DNA from: Gammaproteobacteria bacterium
GTDB taxonomy: Bacteria > Pseudomonadota > Gammaproteobacteria > Immundisolibacterales > Immundisolibacteraceae
DNA: 7,938 nt
Reading direction: 5' to 3'
Assembly: GCA_003645395.1 (NCBI GenBank)
Contig: QNFC01000068.1
Location: 1-7,938 of the forward strand
Shown here: positions 1 through 6,524 of the stretch, in pieces
How the letters are laid out: each line of letters opens with the position of its first letter
How positions within the stretch are numbered: position 1 is the stretch's first letter
The notes under the pieces: generated by a model
Databases searched by the model: none
Told to the model about the DNA's origin: nothing
Seen by the model: the letters and a program-made list of their open reading frames with translations, nothing else
Made by a program: the position numbers and the translations under genes

Positions 1-130
1 GCATTTTTTTAGCGTTGGGTTGAGTTCGGAGCCATTGGCTCTTTAGCCCGACAGGGATCAGCGTTTCGCCTGCCTCCAGTTTTAACGCGCCATTCACCGG
101 CGATTTGTTTGCTACGAACGAATCATTCAC
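1..130 (-). CDS. Possible partial ORF running off the left edge
   Basis: Reading leftwards from a GTG at 130, a frame stays open for 43 codons to the window edge (beginning with a GTG start, then NDSFVANKSPVNG). It would lie in the same direction as pap, 36 bases beyond its stop. No Shine-Dalgarno precedes it and I recognise no family. An open stretch of this length is not rare by chance, so it is only a candidate. Confidence 0.12.
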   Translation of the reverse strand, partial: MNDSFVANKSPVNGALKLEAGETLIPVGLKSQWLRTQPNAKKM

Positions 131-133
131 CGG
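91..133. repeat. Short direct repeat CATTCACCGG, two copies
   Basis: CATTCACCGG occurs at 91-100 and again at 124-133, about three helical turns apart, in the non-coding stretch after pap. Two copies of 10 bases could mark a binding site or a small duplication, or be chance. Confidence 0.3.
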
Positions 134-166
134 AATTCATGTTGAGTTGTCTGTGAGACGGTTTGA

Positions 167-1651
167 TTACTCATTGAGCGCCTCTTCGATGCTCTCGCAG
201 CAGCTTCTTAATACCTGAATCCTGGCGCTGCGCTTGTCATTGGAGGGAATCACGTGCCAGGGCGCATATTCGGTGCTGGTACGGTCGATCATGTCACACA
301 CGGCGTGTTCGTATTGGTCCCATTTTTCGCGATTTCGCCAGTCGTCAGCAGTGATCTTAAACTGTTTGTGTGGGGTCTCTTCGCGCTGCTTAAAGCGGGC
401 TAGTTGCTCCTCCTTGGTAATCGCGAGCCAGAATTTCACCACCACTATGCGATGATTTATCAGCTGTTCCTCGAAGTCATTGATTTCGGCGTAGGCGCGC
501 ATCCAGTCAGTTTCCGCGCAAAATTTCTCGACCCGCTCCACCAGCACCCGCCCATACCAGCTGCGATCAAATATGGTGATCGAGCCGCGTTTTGGCAGGT
601 GTCGCCAAAATCGCCATAAGTAGGGTTGCGCGAGTTCTTCATCCGTCGGTGCGGTAACCTGAATGACCTGATAACGGCGAGCGTCTAATGCCTGGGTGAC
701 CCGGCGAATGGTGCTGCCTTTGCCTGCAGCATCATTACCTTCAAACAAAAAAACCACCGAGAGTTTCTTAAACTCTGGATGCCGTGATAATGAGTTCAGC
801 CTGCCCTGCCATTTTTCCAGCTCGGCGTTGTACTCTTTTTTGGCCATTACCTGGCTCATATCCAGAGTCTGTAGCAGGTGTAGATTGTCCACCGGTGCGA
901 AAATTGGTGGCAGGTTAGCCGTGGCTGAGGGCAAGTCAGGCGAGCCCAGTCGTGCGCGCAGGGTTTTCAGCAGGGTCTGACCAACGGTGAGTGAGCGAAA
1001 GTTAGCGTCGGTGCCCTCAACGACTATCCAGGGGGCGTTGCCAGTGCTTGTTTTACGCAAGGTGTGTTCGGAAATGCGACGAAATTTGTCATAGTGTTTG
1101 AATTGTTCCCATTCCGTGTCAGATATCCGCCAGCGCGTTTTTGGGTTAGCCTCCAGTGCTTTCAGGCGTGCTTTCTGCCGATTTTTGGAGAGATGAAACC
1201 AGAACTTCAGTACTAATGCGCCTTCATCGGTGAGCATTTTTTCGAAACGGACAATTTCTTCGATGGCGGCATCGAGTTCGACGGTTTTAGTGTCGCCGGA
1301 CACCCTCTCCTCAATGGGCGAGGTATACCAGGAACCAAAGAGAATGCCGATGTGACCTTTTGGTGGCAGGGTGTTCCAGAAGCGGTAGAACCGGGGGCGT
1401 TGCCGCTCTTCTTGACTGGGCGCATCGAAGGCCTCAGTCATGATCAACCGAGGGTCCATCCATTCGTTGAGCAGATTAACGGTTTCGCCTTTGCCAGCAC
1501 CATCCGCACCACTGATGATTACTAATACCGGAAACCGTTTCGCGGCCAATAATTCGTACTGGCACTCTAATAGCTGTTCCCGTAGCAGCGGTTCCTCATG
1601 GCTATAGACTTCTTTGCTGATTTTGTGGCCGAGTTCTGCGGATTCAAACAT
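167..1651 (-). CDS. pap: Polyphosphate:AMP phosphotransferase (two fused PPK2 domains)
   Basis: The 494-residue product is a class II PPK2 enzyme, which transfers phosphate from polyphosphate to AMP to give ADP in the cytoplasm. Two tandem PPK2 P-loop domains are visible. The first has Walker A GADGAGKG at residues 48-55 and the second has GNDAAGKG at 305-312. Each has the family's RFW motif (RFYRFW near 87-92; LWRFWRHLP near 345-353) and a VxKFW strand (147-151; 404-408). The second domain keeps the DRSWYGR motif (362-368). The first reads FGSWYTS at the same place, so the acid-arginine pair is missing and this half is probably not catalytic (inference). The length fits the duplicated Pap family. 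The ATG start gives the natural N-terminus, but no strong Shine-Dalgarno is seen before it. The gene diverges from a phosphate transporter and CHAD gene, which supports a polyphosphate role. Confidence 0.95.
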   Translation of the reverse strand: MFESAELGHKISKEVYSHEEPLLREQLLECQYELLAAKRFPVLVIISGADGAGKGETVNLLNEWMDPRLIMTEAFDAPSQEERQRPRFYRFWNTLPPKGHIGILFGSWYTSPIEERVSGDTKTVELDAAIEEIVRFEKMLTDEGALVLKFWFHLSKNRQKARLKALEANPKTRWRISDTEWEQFKHYDKFRRISEHTLRKTSTGNAPWIVVEGTDANFRSLTVGQTLLKTLRARLGSPDLPSATANLPPIFAPVDNLHLLQTLDMSQVMAKKEYNAELEKWQGRLNSLSRHPEFKKLSVVFLFEGNDAAGKGSTIRRVTQALDARRYQVIQVTAPTDEELAQPYLWRFWRHLPKRGSITIFDRSWYGRVLVERVEKFCAETDWMRAYAEINDFEEQLINHRIVVVKFWLAITKEEQLARFKQREETPHKQFKITADDWRNREKWDQYEHAVCDMIDRTSTEYAPWHVIPSNDKRSARIQVLRSCCESIEEALNE

Positions 1652-1861
1652 GGCTGAGTCGAGTCATTTGATAAGTGGTTTGTGAGGTGTATTGTTAACA
1701 CACTCAGGCTGGCTCTAACGGGTAAAGATCATCAATATGATCAGGCGACTATTTCGTTTTGTTTTATTTCCATACTGCCGCGGTGGTCTGACTAGCCAGG
1801 CAACCTGTGTCGCCAGAAGCAGGTATGCTTGGGTTTTAACCCCCTCTTTAAGGTGCTCGCC
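1652..1861. promoter_or_regulatory. Divergent intergenic region between pap and the phosphate transporter
   Basis: These about 210 bases should carry the promoters of both divergent genes. For the plus strand a weak candidate is TTGATA (1668-1673), a 16-base spacer, then TATTGT (1690-1695). For pap, TTAACA (complement of 1693-1698) could be a -35, but its -10 is poor. Two symmetric sequences lie here: the palindrome TGTTAACA (1693-1700) and the inverted repeat GATCAT-CAAT-ATGATC (1727-1742). Either could be an operator, but neither resembles the PhoB box I know. The promoter assignments are tentative. Confidence 0.35.
1727..1742. repeat. Perfect 6-base inverted repeat, possible operator
   Basis: GATCAT and ATGATC flank a 4-base spacer (CAAT), giving a symmetric 16-base element in the divergent promoter region. 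It could be a dimeric regulator site or chance. There is no U-tract, so it is not a terminator. Confidence 0.3.
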
Positions 1862-3490
1862 GTGTTGTTGAGCTTTCTGGACGCTGCCGGTGGGCTTGGG
1901 TTGTTGCTGCTCGGTATGAGTGTGATGACTGAAGGTTTGCGCGGCTGGGGTGGGGGAGCGCTGCGGCGTAATCTTGTTCGCTATACTCACAGCCCTTTGT
2001 CTGGCGCGGTCACCGGGGCCGTGGCCACCGCGCTGTTGCAGTCGTCCAGCGCGACAACCGTGGTGGCGGTAGGGTTTGTCGGTGCCGGGGTGCTTAGTTA
2101 TTCGCAGGCGCTCGGAATCGTTTTTGGTGCCAATATTGGTACGACGGCTACCGGTTGGTTGGTAGCCCTGTTTGGTATCAAGTTTCAGCTAGGACAGGTG
2201 GCTTTTCCGCTAGTGCTGGCAGGTGCGCTATTACGGATGTTCGCCCATCGTCGCTGGCGCTCGATTGGGTCGAGCATGGCCGGGTTTGGCCTTGTTTTTA
2301 TTGGTATTAGCGTTCTGCAGCAGGGCATGCAGGGACTCGAGACGGTGATCACGCCTGATGTTTTTCCAGACAATAATTGGTTGGGGCGGTTCAAACTTGT
2401 CTTGATAGGTGTGGCGATAACGGTGGTTACGCAGTCGTCCAGCGCTGGGGTTGCCGCTGCTGTGGTTGCAGTAAGCACGGGCAGTATCGAGCTTGGTCAG
2501 GCGGCAGCGTTGGTCGTTGGCATGGACATAGGTACAACGGTCACCGCTGCGCTGGTAACCATCGGGGCCTCCGCTGCTGCACGTAGAACCGGCTATTCCC
2601 ATGTTATCTATAACCTGATGACCGGCGCCGGGGCTTTTTTGCTGTTGGCCCCCTATGTTTATGTGTTCGATCACTGGGCAACCGGGTTTGCCACTGGCAA
2701 CGCAGAGTTAGCGCTGGTGGGCTTCCACACGCTCTTCAATACGGTGGGCGTGTTGATGGTATTGCCGTTTACAGAGCGCTTTGCTGCCGGCATGGTGAGG
2801 TTGGTCCCTGATAAAGTACAGCCGCTGATACAGCGGCTTGACTCGGCGTTATTGTCTGAGCCGGGAACGGCGCTAGCGGCTTTAAGGGCGACACTGACTA
2901 AAATCGGCGTCAGCTGTTTGCGGCAAATTGCAGGGCTGCTACAACCGGAATCAGTTGGTGCGCCCACCGATTCGCTGAGAGAGATGGAAAACGCCTTGAA
3001 AGCAACGCGTCGATACGCCGACAAAATCCGCATTCCTGAAGAGAGTCAGGAATTGATGACGGAGCAGCTAAACCTGATGCATATGATGGATCACGTTTCG
3101 CGGCTGGTTGATCGCTGTGATGAGGCAAAGCGGGCGCGCGCAACGACGGAGGATAAGACTTTGCAGCAGTGGGGGTTACGCGTTGCTCAAGGGGCCGGGC
3201 AATTGGCTGACGCTCTGGAGCGGGGAGATGTTCAGCCTGACACGGATGCTCATGAGTTGTGGCAGGAAATAGCAGATAACTCTGAGACGGCTCGTGAACA
3301 AATCCTGGCGCAAGTAGCGACGGCATGGATTGATGCACGGATGGGTAGCAGGCAGTTGAAAGGAGTGCGTTGGTTACGCCGGGTTTCGTATCATCTGTGG
3401 CGGATTCCACACCACCTGGAGGGGGGCTCATCGCCAGATCAGGGATCCCCTGTTGCCACGGCGTTATCACCCCCGGAATCTGCAGCGTGA
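1862..3490 (+). CDS. Na+/Pi cotransporter family protein with C-terminal PhoU-like domain
   Basis: This is an inner-membrane protein of the NptA/YjbB type (SLC34-like), which moves inorganic phosphate coupled to sodium; some bacterial members are thought to export phosphate. The two inverted halves characteristic of the family are clear. QSSSATT at 60-66 pairs with QSSSAG at 191-196, and GANIGTT at 89-95 pairs with GMDIGTT at 220-226, all within hydrophobic helices spanning about residues 1-305. The soluble, charged, helical tail (about 330-520) is PhoU-like. No ATG precedes the first helix. The GTG at 1862 is chosen because AAGG (1850-1853) lies 8 bases before it and because MLLSFLDAAGGLG matches the usual family N-terminus. 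A TTG at 1829 would add 11 residues (553 in all). The ion, direction and regulation are inferred. The gene sits head-to-head with pap and 70 bases before the CHAD gene. Confidence 0.9.
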   Translation: MLLSFLDAAGGLGLLLLGMSVMTEGLRGWGGGALRRNLVRYTHSPLSGAVTGAVATALLQSSSATTVVAVGFVGAGVLSYSQALGIVFGANIGTTATGWLVALFGIKFQLGQVAFPLVLAGALLRMFAHRRWRSIGSSMAGFGLVFIGISVLQQGMQGLETVITPDVFPDNNWLGRFKLVLIGVAITVVTQSSSAGVAAAVVAVSTGSIELGQAAALVVGMDIGTTVTAALVTIGASAAARRTGYSHVIYNLMTGAGAFLLLAPYVYVFDHWATGFATGNAELALVGFHTLFNTVGVLMVLPFTERFAAGMVRLVPDKVQPLIQRLDSALLSEPGTALAALRATLTKIGVSCLRQIAGLLQPESVGAPTDSLREMENALKATRRYADKIRIPEESQELMTEQLNLMHMMDHVSRLVDRCDEAKRARATTEDKTLQQWGLRVAQGAGQLADALERGDVQPDTDAHELWQEIADNSETAREQILAQVATAWIDARMGSRQLKGVRWLRRVSYHLWRIPHHLEGGSSPDQGSPVATALSPPESAA

Positions 3491-3560
3491 GATCAGTTTT
3501 AACTCAATGCGCCGTTCAACCAGGGCGCGGAATGGTCACTGATGCTAGTGAGAATCAAGC

Positions 3561-4538
3561 ATGAGTAAACAGCGGAAAACGAAGCCGGGTGCACTGCCGA
3601 TTTGCAAGACGGCAAACAAAGTGTTGTGGCAGCTACTCAGCGCTAAAATTCACTCAGTAACGGTTGCTGAAAAAGTCCTTAGAGAGGGTGGTGAAGATGG
3701 CTTGCACCAGTTTCGGGTAGCGTTGCGCCGACTACGAACCCTGTTGCGAGCTTACCGACCGCAGTTTGATCCTGGTATGAAAATACGCGGCCAGCTCAGT
3801 ACGCTGGCTAGTAGCACAAACCAGGCAAGAGACCTGGAAGTGTTGGTCGGGTGGATTGAGTCTGAGCAGGTTGATTCGGGTATTTCAGCCGAGATTCTGG
3901 CCACGGTGGTCGTTAATCTGCGTACTTTGGATGCCAGCGATCCCGTTGCCGGGGTTGATGGAACAGCGATCAGTAAATGCTGGGCAAGTACATCCAAAAA
4001 GCTGAGTAAACGAATACTAAAAGCGCCTCGTGATGCTTCGGTTCGTTTTAATCTGGTCACTAGTGATCTGATCAAACGCCAGAGCGATGAACTATTACAC
4101 TACCTGAGGCTTATCCAGACGGCTGAAGATGTTGCTGAAAATCATAAAGCCCGGATTGCAGCAAAGCGGCTGCGTTATATTCTGGAGCCGCTACGGGGAG
4201 CAGTAGAGCAGGTAACCCCGCTCTTGCCGTTACTGACATGTTTGCAGGACGAGCTGGGGGTACTCAATGATCGTGCCGTATTTGTCGAACGACTGGAACA
4301 GTACTACCGGGGATTGAGCACACTTAAGCTCGCCCGATCAATGACCCAGGATCGCGACCCAACGGCAGGTGATTTCCAGGTTGATTACATTGCCGGAGCA
4401 GTGCTTCAGTTGACTGACCGGGCGGGTGTTGAACGTAGAGTACTATTTGATCAGTTTCATGCCGATTGGGATAGCCGGCTTGTTAATTTGGCGAAGCAGA
4501 TCAGTCGGGTCGCCATAGCGTTGATTAACGATGATTAA
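3561..4538 (+). CDS. CHAD domain protein (polyphosphate-binding family)
   Basis: The 325-residue protein is a stand-alone CHAD domain, a helical fold with conserved histidines and basic residues that binds inorganic polyphosphate. The two internal half-repeats are visible. HQFRVALRRLRTLLRAYRP begins at H49, and NHKARIAAKRLRYILEPLR begins at N194. Each carries the signature His followed by a ladder of Arg/Lys on one helix face. ARDLEVL (89-95) and LQDELGVLNDRAVF (228-241) are further family motifs. No CYTH domain is fused to it, and no signal peptide or membrane helix is seen, so it should be cytoplasmic or granule-associated. The N-terminus is basic (KQRKTKPG). GTGAGA (3548-3553) is a modest Shine-Dalgarno seven bases before the ATG. 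Its position after the phosphate transporter and near pap fits polyphosphate metabolism. Its precise role, such as granule scaffold or regulator, is not shown by sequence. Confidence 0.92.
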   Translation: MSKQRKTKPGALPICKTANKVLWQLLSAKIHSVTVAEKVLREGGEDGLHQFRVALRRLRTLLRAYRPQFDPGMKIRGQLSTLASSTNQARDLEVLVGWIESEQVDSGISAEILATVVVNLRTLDASDPVAGVDGTAISKCWASTSKKLSKRILKAPRDASVRFNLVTSDLIKRQSDELLHYLRLIQTAEDVAENHKARIAAKRLRYILEPLRGAVEQVTPLLPLLTCLQDELGVLNDRAVFVERLEQYYRGLSTLKLARSMTQDRDPTAGDFQVDYIAGAVLQLTDRAGVERRVLFDQFHADWDSRLVNLAKQISRVAIALINDD

Positions 4539-4541
4539 CAA

Positions 4542-4598
4542 ATGGGTAAAGCCGATTCTGACGAAATACAGCGCGCCTGTCGAATTTTAATTGAGTGA
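4542..4598 (+). CDS. Possible 18-codon ORF between the CHAD and NYN genes
   Basis: An ATG three bases after the CHAD stop opens an 18-codon frame, MGKADSDEIQRACRILIE, ending seven bases before the NYN start. Its spacing is operon-like and it could couple translation between the two genes. It lacks a clear Shine-Dalgarno (only GATTAACAA precedes it) and is too short for composition to help. It may well be chance. Confidence 0.15.
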   Translation: MGKADSDEIQRACRILIE

Positions 4599-4604
4599 AA
4601 AATA

Positions 4605-5339
4605 ATGGAAAGCACTGACAAATTAGCGGTTCTTATTGACGCCGACAACGCCCAGCCGAGCATCGTCGACAGCTTGCTCACGGAGATCGCTAATTACGGC
4701 GTTGCCAGTGTGAAGCGCATCTATGGCGACTGGACCGCCCCTAACCTGAAAGGGTGGAAAGAAGTACTGCTTGATCACTCGATTCAGCCAATGCAGCAGT
4801 TTGCTTACACCAAGGGTAAAAACGCCACCGATAGCGCAATGATTATCGATGCCATGGACCTGCTCTACACTGGCAACTTCAATGGTTTCTGCATTGTCTC
4901 CAGCGACAGTGATTTCACCAAGCTGGCATCGAGAATCAGGGAGTCAGGCTTGCTGGTTTATGGCTTTGGTGAACAGAAGACGCCGTCTTCGTTTGTTTCT
5001 GCATGTGACAAATTTATCTACACCGAGGTGCTGCGAGCAAAGAGCGATGACACCAAAGCAATCACTAAAAAAACCAGCAGTCAGTTAAAGCAGGACACTC
5101 GGCTGGTGAGTCTACTGCGCAATGCGGTGGAAGCCTCCGCCGGCGATGACGGTTGGGCGCAACTGGGTCCAGTTGGCAGTAACCTTGCCAAGCAGTCGTC
5201 TGAATTTGATCCGCGTAATTACGGTTACACCCGGCTAAGAGAATTAATGACTGCTACCAAACTGTTTGATATTGAATCTCGGGCTATCGGGTCGGCGAAT
5301 GCAAAAGCGGTCTATGTGCGGGACAAGCGCAATAAATAG
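4605..5339 (+). CDS. NYN domain (PIN-like) protein with C-terminal LOTUS/OST-HTH domain
   Basis: The 244-residue protein joins an N-terminal NYN domain (about 5-145) to a C-terminal OST-HTH/LOTUS domain (about 162-242). NYN domains are PIN-fold, LabA-like and probably metal-dependent RNases. The acidic residues of the metal site are present: IDADN (D12, D14), KNATDSAMIIDAMD (D76, D82) and SSDSDF (D101, D103). The LOTUS part is marked by FDPRNYGYTRLRELM (201-215), the classic family stretch, and LOTUS domains bind RNA or G-quadruplexes. This architecture is widespread in bacteria, but few members have a known substrate. The ATG follows GAGTGA (4593-4598) by six bases. It lies 66 bases after the CHAD gene and may be in the same operon. 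RNA processing or decay is inferred; the target is unknown. Its TAG stop is directly followed in the same frame by the DUF6122 coding sequence. Confidence 0.9.
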   Translation: MESTDKLAVLIDADNAQPSIVDSLLTEIANYGVASVKRIYGDWTAPNLKGWKEVLLDHSIQPMQQFAYTKGKNATDSAMIIDAMDLLYTGNFNGFCIVSSDSDFTKLASRIRESGLLVYGFGEQKTPSSFVSACDKFIYTEVLRAKSDDTKAITKKTSSQLKQDTRLVSLLRNAVEASAGDDGWAQLGPVGSNLAKQSSEFDPRNYGYTRLRELMTATKLFDIESRAIGSANAKAVYVRDKRNK

Positions 5340-5342
5340 CCT

Positions 5343-5351
5343 GGTGAGAGG
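5343..5351 (+). promoter_or_regulatory. Shine-Dalgarno-like GGTGAGAGG with no canonical start after it
   Basis: This purine-rich stretch begins four bases after the NYN stop codon. It is placed to initiate the DUF6122 gene. The downstream in-frame codons offer only ACG (5364), ATT (5373), CTG (5394) and GTG (5409) as starts. The nearest, ACG, is 12 bases away. Confidence 0.35.
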
Positions 5352-5363
5352 CTCGATACCGGG

Positions 5364-5687
5364 ACGCATCGCATTCTTCACTTAGCGTTACATCTGGTCG
5401 TTCCCGGGGTGGTTGCCTGGGTGTTTTTTCGGCAACGGTGGCTTCATGCTTATCTGGTGATGATGGCGACCATGGTGGTAGATCTGGACCATCTGCTGGC
5501 GTCGCCGATCTATGACCCCGCCCGGTGTAGCATCGGTTTTCATCCGTTGCATGGTTGGCTGCCGTTAGCAATCTATGGTCTGTTAGCCTGTTACCTTAAA
5601 ACACGTTATGTTGGGTTGGGGTTGCTCATCCACATGGTGCTAGATTCGCTAGATTGCCAGATGAATTTAGGCGTTTGGTCTGTTTAG
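5364..5687 (+). CDS. DUF6122-type small integral membrane protein (start uncertain)
   Basis: The product is a small hydrophobic protein of about 107 residues with roughly four membrane segments and the family's conserved core: VDLDHLLA, then DPARCSIGFHPLH, then GLLIHMVLDSLDC. The conserved Asp/His pairs resemble metal-dependent membrane hydrolases, but no reaction is established and I assign none. The first canonical start is GTG at 5409, giving 92 residues, but it has no good ribosome-binding site. In-frame upstream codons encode HRILHLALHLVVPG, which matches the N-terminus I expect of this family (LHxxLH...VP). I therefore place the start at ACG 5364, where a single base change from ATG would give a normal N-terminus. 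ATT 5373 is the alternative. The frame is continuous with the preceding NYN gene apart from one TAG. The family call is firm; the start is not. Confidence 0.72.
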   Translation, partial: THRILHLALHLVVPGVVAWVFFRQRWLHAYLVMMATMVVDLDHLLASPIYDPARCSIGFHPLHGWLPLAIYGLLACYLKTRYVGLGLLIHMVLDSLDCQMNLGVWSV

Positions 5688-5700
5688 GGAGGGTGAAAAA

Positions 5701-5769
5701 ATGCTCGATGGAGTCGTGCGAAGCCTCTTAAACTGGCCCGTCGATGTTGTTATAAAAATTCTTATATAA
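5701..5769 (+). CDS. Candidate 22-residue small protein with a strong ribosome-binding site
   Basis: An ATG at 5701 is preceded by AGGGAGGGTGA (5687-5696 region), with GGAGG eight bases before it. This is one of the best Shine-Dalgarno sequences in the window, and no other start uses it. The frame runs 22 codons to TAA. It begins MLDGVVRSLL and ends VVIKILI, giving a hydrophobic, amphipathic peptide with about zero net charge (D3, R7, D15, K19). It lies 13 bases after the DUF6122 stop and 14 bases before the cupin start. It could be a small membrane-associated protein, or a leader whose translation affects the cupin gene. I recognise no family. The evidence is the start context only. Confidence 0.4.
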   Translation: MLDGVVRSLLNWPVDVVIKILI

Positions 5770-5783
5770 ATGGAGAGTGAATA

Positions 5784-6437
5784 ATGAATAACCCAACTGA
5801 CAAGGCTGAAACATCCTCAGCGTTTCAGCAGATGGCTGAAGAAGCCAGGCGAATTTGTGGTGACGATCCTCATCGCGAAGGAGTGCCGGCGCAGATCATG
5901 GCGCTGATGAGGGAGGCGTTTAAAAATCCGGATGTGCGTGCGGATGCGTTGCAGGGATTGAAAACCTCCAGAGATATTTTTGGCAGCAACGCGCAACCAG
6001 GCTTCGGCATCATGGGCGTTGAGTCGAAGGAAATTGGCTATCGTGAACCTCACGACCATGAAAATTGTTGGGCCGTGAACGTGCAGGTGCGTGGTGACAT
6101 GCGCCTGGTGCACTGGGTGCGGGATTCGGTAGATGAAGAGACAGGTGACATCGTATTACGCAAAGTTGATGAAGTGACGATGCACGCAGGGGATGTCGAT
6201 TTCTCCGCCCCGGGGATTGCCCACGAACTTTATCCGCTGACCGACGATTCGGTAGAGCTGGCGGTGCGCTGTCATTCACTGACCGAGATTATTCAGCATC
6301 GATACGATCGTAGTACGGGTGAGTATATTAACTGGAGCTGGGGTAACAAAGAGGCCGTGGGTGGTGGCAAATTCACCACCGTTAACGCTGAGAATGAACC
6401 GGCGCCCCTGTCGGCGATGATTTCTCGCATTAAGTAG
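5784..6437 (+). CDS. Cupin-fold protein, cysteine-dioxygenase-like
   Basis: The 217-residue protein looks like a single-domain cupin of the cysteine/thiol dioxygenase type. The first cupin motif is PHDHENCWAVNVQVRGDM (89-106), with H90 and H92 as expected metal ligands and the Trp and Gly of the family. The second motif is HAGDVDFSAPGIAHEL (134-149), with H147 as the third ligand. A three-His iron site without the usual Glu of ordinary cupins would fit a thiol dioxygenase. A helical N-terminal part (about 10-65) precedes the barrel. The substrate cannot be told: cysteine, 3-mercaptopropionate or another small molecule are all possible. The protein could equally be one of the many uncharacterised CDO-like cupins. 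GGAG at 5772-5775 lies eight bases before the ATG and supports the start. It may be co-transcribed with the genes before it, and it ends before two stem-loops. Confidence 0.72.
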   Translation: MNNPTDKAETSSAFQQMAEEARRICGDDPHREGVPAQIMALMREAFKNPDVRADALQGLKTSRDIFGSNAQPGFGIMGVESKEIGYREPHDHENCWAVNVQVRGDMRLVHWVRDSVDEETGDIVLRKVDEVTMHAGDVDFSAPGIAHELYPLTDDSVELAVRCHSLTEIIQHRYDRSTGEYINWSWGNKEAVGGGKFTTVNAENEPAPLSAMISRIK

Positions 6438-6440
6438 CGA

Positions 6441-6489
6441 CTTTAGGGCATCTAAAGCAGCGGGGTCGCGGCTATTGGCGAGACCCCGC
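6441..6489. terminator. Two tandem stem-loops between convergent genes
   Basis: CTTTAG-GGCAT-CTAAAG (6441-6457) is a perfect 6-base stem with a 5-base loop. It is followed by GCGGGGTC (6460-6467) pairing with GACCCCGC (6482-6489) around a 14-base loop. They lie just after the cupin stop, between convergent genes, where a bidirectional terminator is expected. Neither strand has a clear U-tract after the GC-rich stem, so intrinsic termination is uncertain. The hairpins may instead protect the 3' end of the mRNA. Confidence 0.45.
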
Positions 6490-6524
6490 GATGGCCTAAA
6501 TCCACGACCAGTGACTAGCCTGGA

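Noticed and set aside
29..41. GAGCC-ATT-GGCTC hairpin near the left edge as the pap terminator
   Set aside because: On the minus strand it is followed by an A-rich stretch, not U. It is also more than 120 bases beyond the pap stop.
2231..2674. Long minus-strand open frames inside the transporter gene (also 2910-3470)
   Set aside because: They are antisense to a strongly conserved membrane protein, have no recognisable domain and have the odd composition of a frame shadow.
3509..3528. GCGCC...GGCGC inverted repeat after the transporter stop, as a terminator
   Set aside because: The stem is only 5 bases with a 10-base loop and no U-tract follows. The next gene is close and on the same strand.
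5728..5756. Promoter TTAAAC-17-TATAAA for the cupin gene
   Set aside because: The -35 matches only 3 of 6 bases, and the AT-rich stretch overlaps the small ORF. It is not strong enough to list.
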